From Mesobacillus jeotgali (GTDB taxonomy: Bacteria; Bacillota; Bacilli; Bacillales; Cytobacillaceae), in the NCBI RefSeq assembly GCF_031759225.1, contig NZ_CP134494.1:2292501-2356500 (forward strand): 64,000 nt of DNA. The letters run 5' to 3'. Below the pieces are notes generated by a model. That model worked only from the letters and a program-made list of their open reading frames with translations, had not been told where the DNA came from and ran no database searches. Positions 60,443 to 64,000 of this stretch are shown here, piece by piece. The position numbers were made by a program, and so were the translations under genes. How positions within the stretch are numbered: position 1 is the first letter of the stretch; the number at the start of each line of letters is the position of its first letter.

Positions 60443-62059
60443 TTATTCAGGTTTATTATTTGCATCAGGATCTGGAATGAAGTTTACTTTAAACCCATCA
60501 TATTTAACCATATTCACCATTCCTGCAGTGGCATGATGCAAATCGTGACAATGGAATAGCCAATTACCAGGATTGTCTGCTTTAAATGCAACGACATATT
60601 CATCACCAGGTTTTAAATTAATCGTATCTTTCATGATTGGAGCACCTTCTACAGGTTTTCCATTTTTGCTAAGAACCTGGAAGAAGTGACCATGCAAGTG
60701 CATAGGATGGTCATCCATCATAGAATTGTTGGTCAGTGTTACTTTAACAAGATCGCCTTCCTCGACATTTATACTATCAGTTTCTGGGAAAGTTTTGCCG
60801 TTAATCGTATATGCCATTTCGTTGCCATCCATCGTTGTGTTTAAATCCATTTTATATTCAATATCATATTTTTGATCCAGTGAAAATTCACCCTTTTCAG
60901 AGCCGCCATAATTCATATAGGAAAATTCAGGTAAATCTTCGGACTTGTTAGATTTGTCAGCTGAATCAGTAGAGTTTTCATATTGAATTTTTGTATTCAT
61001 TCCACTTGAACCTTCCATATCTCCGTGGCACTCTATGAACCATTCTCCAGGGTTGTTTGCCGTAAACTCAATGTCATATCTCTCACCGGGTGCTATTGAG
61101 ATTACTTGATCCTTCAATTCTTTTGGTTTATTTAGTTCTTGTCCGTCAATTGCTGCGACTTTAAAGTCATGGCCATGCAGGTGAATTTTATGAGACATAT
61201 ACCCTACATTGACAAGACGAATTCTGACCTTTTCTCCTTCTTTGACCTTTAATGGTTCAATGCTGTTACCGCTTTTGCCATTTATCGTAAAGATATCGTA
61301 AGCACTCATATCGTGGCCCATTTCTTCCATTCCATCCATGCTTTCATTCTCATTTGACCCCATATCGCCGTGATCCATGCCACCAGAATCAGTTTCTTTA
61401 TCACTGTCCTCGTCTGAATCCATATTACCGTGGTCCATTCCCTCCATACTGGATTCAGCTTCTTCTGGCTTGCTCATCCACTCGTCTAGCATAAGGGTAT
61501 AATCACGATCATAAGACTTATCATTTGGCTCTACAATAAATGAACCATAAAGCCCTTTATCCATTTGTTCAACAGCATTTTGATGGGTATGATACATATA
61601 AGTTCCCGGATCCTCAGGGGTAAATTCATAGGTAAAGCTTTCACCTGGCTGGACTGCATTTTGTGTCACACCTGGGATGCCATCCATTTCATTTGGCACT
61701 GTAATTCCATGCCAGTGTATAGAGATTGGTTCATTCAGTTCATTTTTAAGATTTATTTTTAATTTCTCTCCTTGCTTTACCCGAATTTGGGAGCCGGGAA
61801 CAGAACCATTGAAAGTAAGTGCTTTTACACTAACATCCTCACTTAGCTGATGCTTGGCTTCTTTGGCAATAATATTTATTTCATTGCCAGTAAGTGTTTC
61901 AGTAACGTTAGCAGTTTGTAGACCTTCTAAATTTTCTTTTACTTCAGAGCTAGGTTCTTCTTCCATGTTTTTATGATCCATTTCACTCATACTGCTACTG
62001 GAACAGGCAGCAATAAAAAGGGTGGAGAAAATGAGAATTGAAAGTAACTTTAATTTCAT
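60443..62059 (-). CDS. Multicopper oxidase lipoprotein (CopA/CueO-like)
   Basis: 538 residues. The mature lipoprotein starts at the Cys of FIAAC near residue 19. Copper-binding motifs: HWHG, HTHQN, HLHGHDF and, at the C-terminus, HLHGHFF and HCHDLHHATAGM (type 1/2/3 centres). A Met/His/Asp-rich linker of about 50 residues (MDHGNMDSDEDSD..., MDHGDMGSNENES) separates domains 1 and 2 and is typical of Cu(I)-oxidising enzymes. ATG 62059 follows AGGAGGT; the upstream 12 codons are untranslated. Likely oxidises Cu(I) or phenolics at the cell surface. Confidence 0.9.
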   Translation of the reverse strand: MKLKLLSILIFSTLFIAACSSSSMSEMDHKNMEEEPSSEVKENLEGLQTANVTETLTGNEINIIAKEAKHQLSEDVSVKALTFNGSVPGSQIRVKQGEKLKINLKNELNEPISIHWHGITVPNEMDGIPGVTQNAVQPGESFTYEFTPEDPGTYMYHTHQNAVEQMDKGLYGSFIVEPNDKSYDRDYTLMLDEWMSKPEEAESSMEGMDHGNMDSDEDSDKETDSGGMDHGDMGSNENESMDGMEEMGHDMSAYDIFTINGKSGNSIEPLKVKEGEKVRIRLVNVGYMSHKIHLHGHDFKVAAIDGQELNKPKELKDQVISIAPGERYDIEFTANNPGEWFIECHGDMEGSSGMNTKIQYENSTDSADKSNKSEDLPEFSYMNYGGSEKGEFSLDQKYDIEYKMDLNTTMDGNEMAYTINGKTFPETDSINVEEGDLVKVTLTNNSMMDDHPMHLHGHFFQVLSKNGKPVEGAPIMKDTINLKPGDEYVVAFKADNPGNWLFHCHDLHHATAGMVNMVKYDGFKVNFIPDPDANNKPE

Positions 62060-62263
62060 GCTGTATACCTCCTGAAATTTTTTTAAGGAAATCATAATAC
62101 AAATAATTGCAGAAATTATGGATGAAAATTCGTCGTTTTTTTAGAAATAGTTATTTGGGTATGAGTTACCATGAAATTTTTGTAAAGTTTTATTTTATCA
62201 ATTAATAATTAGAAATTTCTGCAAAAAGTAATGTTAAGATTGTTTAAATAGGAGGTGGCGAAT
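62060..62263. other. Divergent upstream region of the multicopper oxidase gene
   Basis: About 200 very AT-rich bases carrying the promoter of the minus-strand oxidase and the leader of the plus-strand 17-residue frame. No palindromic copper-responsive site (CueR- or CsoR-like) stood out. Confidence 0.35.
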
Positions 62264-62317
62264 TTGGATAAAACAGGAAGGGAGTTAAAAGCCCTGCTAT
62301 ATAAATGGGCTTTTTAA
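62264..62317 (+). CDS. 17-residue frame with a strong ribosome site, overlapping a terminator
   Basis: TTG 62264 is five bases after a perfect AGGAGGTGG. The frame reads MDKTGRELKALLYKWAF and its last third is the AAAAGCCC/GGGCTTTTT hairpin at 62286-62320. It is either a leader peptide whose translation controls that hairpin, a tiny independent peptide, or a gene remnant. No family recognised. Confidence 0.4.
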   Translation: MDKTGRELKALLYKWAF

Positions 62318-62320
62318 TTT
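62286..62320 (+). terminator. Terminator overlapping the 17-residue frame
   Basis: AAAAGCCC / GGGCTTTT hairpin, T run and TTAATTTT, about 155 bases before the ferric-reductase-like gene. Confidence 0.7.
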
Positions 62321-62472
62321 TCTTTGTGTTTCGTTGCTTGTGCCAGAGTGTGTATATTCTTGTCTGAAATTTATGGTTAAAGAAAAAGGCGTTTTTTTCT
62401 AATATTTTATTGCGCATCTCATTCAATTTAATTCATTATATAGGACTGTTAATTTAGAAAGGAATAACTTTA

Positions 62473-63108
62473 ATGAACTTATTTATCAGACACATGGTTG
62501 TTGGATTGACAAGCAGTATTCTTGTCTACCTATTCTTAAGTAGTCGCTCCGAATGGAGTCCCATGCATGCTTGGAATAGATCTTATGCTGATGTATCTCT
62601 TATTCTTCTCTTCATTACCATTATAATCGGTCCATTAAGTAGATTAAATAACCTATTTATTCGCTTTTTATCATGGAGAAGGGAGTTAGGGATTTGGTGT
62701 TTTATCATGGCTTTACTACATGTATATGTACTATTCCAGGGGTGGTTTTACTGGGAACCGATCAGACTGATCATTGGCGTGAACCAAGAAACTGGCCAGC
62801 TTTCGTTTGATCCTGGTTTCACCCTCGCTAACCTAGTTGGTGCTGTGGGATTAGCTTACTTATTTCTGCTTGCTTTAATATCAAATAATTATGCAATAAA
62901 AATATTAGGGGGAAGGAGTTGGGACTACCTCCAAAAGAAAAGTGGGACACTTTATATTCTAGTAGTATTGCACACTGCATTTTTTCTCTTCTTTTTTAGA
63001 TTAGGCAGTTATAATTGGGTACAAAAACCTTTTTTAGTAACCGTAACAGTTATTCTCGTGCTGCAATGGGCTGTTTTTATTCGAAGCGTCTACCAAAGCA
63101 AAAATTGA
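62473..63108 (+). CDS. Ferric-reductase-like transmembrane protein (MsrQ/YedZ-like)
   Basis: 211-residue membrane protein with about six spans and histidines in helices 2-3 and 5 (MALLHVYVLFQG, VVLHTAFFLF) placed as heme ligands. The GIWCFIMALLH... and FTLANLVGAVGLAYLF layout matches the Ferric_reduct/MsrQ domain. It may pass electrons across the membrane. There is no MsrP-like partner in the window; the neighbours are copper-related, so a metal-reduction role is possible (inference). Confidence 0.8.
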   Translation: MNLFIRHMVVGLTSSILVYLFLSSRSEWSPMHAWNRSYADVSLILLFITIIIGPLSRLNNLFIRFLSWRRELGIWCFIMALLHVYVLFQGWFYWEPIRLIIGVNQETGQLSFDPGFTLANLVGAVGLAYLFLLALISNNYAIKILGGRSWDYLQKKSGTLYILVVLHTAFFLFFFRLGSYNWVQKPFLVTVTVILVLQWAVFIRSVYQSKN

Positions 63109-63295
63109 AGGAAAATAGAATAGAGTTCTTATTTTTTTCAATTAGAAAAATATGCCTTGCGATTGTATTTTCAGTTTCATTTATTTAAATGTGTTACTGT
63201 GAGCATCTTAAGAGATATGCATTTTATATGCAGTTTATTTACTTAATGCATGGGTATCCTATCAAATGAAAGGAAAAAACAGAAAGGGTGATTCT

Positions 63296-63622
63296 ATGTA
63301 TAACCAAACTTATGAACAGTGTATTCAGGCTTGCCTTGAATGTTTGGAGGCTTGCAATGTATGCTATGATGCTTGTTTCCATGAAGAAGACTTAAAAATG
63401 ATGGCAGATTGTATAAGAATGGATCGGGAATGCGCTGACATTTGTGCTTTCGCTGCCAAATCTATGCAATCAAACAGTCCTTTCGTAAAACAAATCTGCC
63501 TGTTATGTGCAGATATTTGCGAGGCTTGCGGAAACGAATGCAAGAAGCATTCACATGAACACTGTCAAAAATGTGCAGATGCTTGCTTTAAATGTGCAGA
63601 AGCATGCCGACAAATGGTATAG
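63296..63622 (+). CDS. Cysteine-rich four-helix copper-storage protein (Csp3/YhjQ-like)
   Basis: 108 residues with 19 cysteines, mostly as CxxxC pairs on helices (QCIQACLECLEACNVCYDAC, CADACFKCAEACRQ). The length and cysteine count match B. subtilis Csp3 (YhjQ), which lines the inside of a four-helix bundle with Cys to store Cu(I) in the cytosol. ATG 63296 follows AAAGGGTG. It sits near the multicopper oxidase and ferric-reductase-like genes, a copper-handling neighbourhood. Confidence 0.92.
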   Translation: MYNQTYEQCIQACLECLEACNVCYDACFHEEDLKMMADCIRMDRECADICAFAAKSMQSNSPFVKQICLLCADICEACGNECKKHSHEHCQKCADACFKCAEACRQMV

Positions 63623-63629
63623 TAACCCA

Positions 63630-63658
63630 AAAAACAGACACTTGGTGTCTGTTTTTTT
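63630..63658 (+). terminator. Terminator after the Csp gene
   Basis: AACAGACAC / GTGTCTGTT hairpin with a three-base loop followed by seven T. Confidence 0.85.
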
Positions 63659-63791
63659 GTCTTCAAGATGTCTGAATTCCGACATGCCGGCAAAGCCCTT
63701 ACACTAAAAATCTACATGGAAATCTAGTCTATTATTCTATTTCCGGTCATATAAATCGAGTAAGTTGATAGTTTTAGAACGGAGTGAACGA

Positions 63792-64000
63792 ATGAACAAA
63801 AGACATCAAAATACTATATTTTTAATAAGAGTTCACAAGATTTATTTCGCGTTTTTTTTCTTAATTATTAGTATTATATTTTTCATTAATTTTCTTGATT
63901 TTAAAGAAAAAATAAATTCTTCCTTTATAACAGCTACTAGCGAAAACGTACATACTAATATCATCCTAAGTCTCATGGCAACTGAAATAGGATCGCTTAG
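63792..64000 (+). CDS. N-terminal fragment of a membrane-anchored protein, cut by window end
   Basis: The frame is open to the window edge from ATG 63792, preceded by GGAGTG. The first 69 residues are a basic start, one strong transmembrane helix (IYFAFFFLIISIIFFINFLDF) and the start of an extracellular region ending MATEIGSL. The layout resembles SpoIIP-type or other anchored sporulation proteins, but the sequence is too short for a firm call. Confidence 0.6.
   Translation, partial: MNKRHQNTIFLIRVHKIYFAFFFLIISIIFFINFLDFKEKINSSFITATSENVHTNIILSLMATEIGSL

Noticed and set aside
60443..62059. Copper nitrite reductase, because an Fnr-type promoter lies nearby
   Set aside because: The protein is a full multicopper oxidase with HCHDLHHATAGM and a Met/His linker; the Fnr box belongs to the divergent lipoprotein gene 1.7 kb away.

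Overview
The window looks like chromosome from an aerobic, endospore-forming Bacillaceae member (Mesobacillus/Neobacillus/Cytobacillus-like). The evidence is a TnrA regulator with two TnrA-type boxes, an adhB gene beside small CotF-like coat proteins, type II pantothenate kinase, a SodF-type superoxide dismutase, a 19-Cys Csp copper-storage protein, strong AGGAGG ribosome sites with many GTG/TTG starts, and T-tailed hairpin terminators. No tRNA, rRNA, CRISPR array or prophage was seen.

Bases 1-27,700 are dominated by one large catabolic region, all on the plus strand except for a short insert. It begins with the end of a phosphotriesterase-like lactonase, an MBL hydrolase that seems to lack a normal start codon, an acyl-CoA ligase, an R2-like ligand-binding oxidase (R2lox), an aldehyde dehydrogenase, an iron alcohol dehydrogenase and an acyl-CoA dehydrogenase. 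After tandem repeats and an insert with an M42 peptidase, sodF and a small protein, a second block follows: four more CoA-ester redox or dehydratase modules, an ACAD10/11-type dehydrogenase, a thiolase, an aminoglycoside-phosphotransferase-fold kinase, a ComB-type phosphatase, an esterase, a second acyl-CoA ligase and a complete LivHMGF/J-type ABC importer. Two matching palindromic operators and two cre-like sites lie in it. The most interesting reading is a route for lactones or 4-hydroxy acids: lactone opening, CoA activation, phosphorylation of the hydroxyacyl-CoA, removal of the phosphate by the ACAD11-like enzyme, then beta-oxidation. An R2lox-alcohol-aldehyde oxidation branch may feed it.

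Bases 27,900-38,500 hold housekeeping and nitrogen genes: coaW, a luciferase-like monooxygenase, an amtB / DUF294 nucleotidyltransferase / DEDDh exonuclease group, tnrA, two tiny genes, a DDAH/arginine deiminase-like enzyme, an AgcS amino-acid symporter, a patatin and small proteins. amtB and tnrA each have a perfect TGTNA-N7-TNACA box.

Bases 38,600-51,100 carry ordinary single genes: a PhoD-like phosphatase, a GH18 protein, hydrolases, a second luciferase-like monooxygenase, a YebC/YeeN regulator, an erythromycin-esterase homologue, adhB with two divergent pairs of coat-like small proteins, an MscS channel and a YhfK-like protein. Bases 51,200-54,500 are decayed: a scrambled glutamate/dicarboxylate symporter remnant with an internal inverted piece, a methyltransferase, and an IS1182-like element.

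Bases 54,500-64,000 contain two MFS transporters flanking a nucleoside hydrolase, a YVTN propeller lipoprotein behind a textbook Fnr-type promoter, and a copper/redox neighbourhood (multicopper oxidase lipoprotein, ferric-reductase-like membrane protein, Csp copper-storage protein). The last gene is cut by the window edge.
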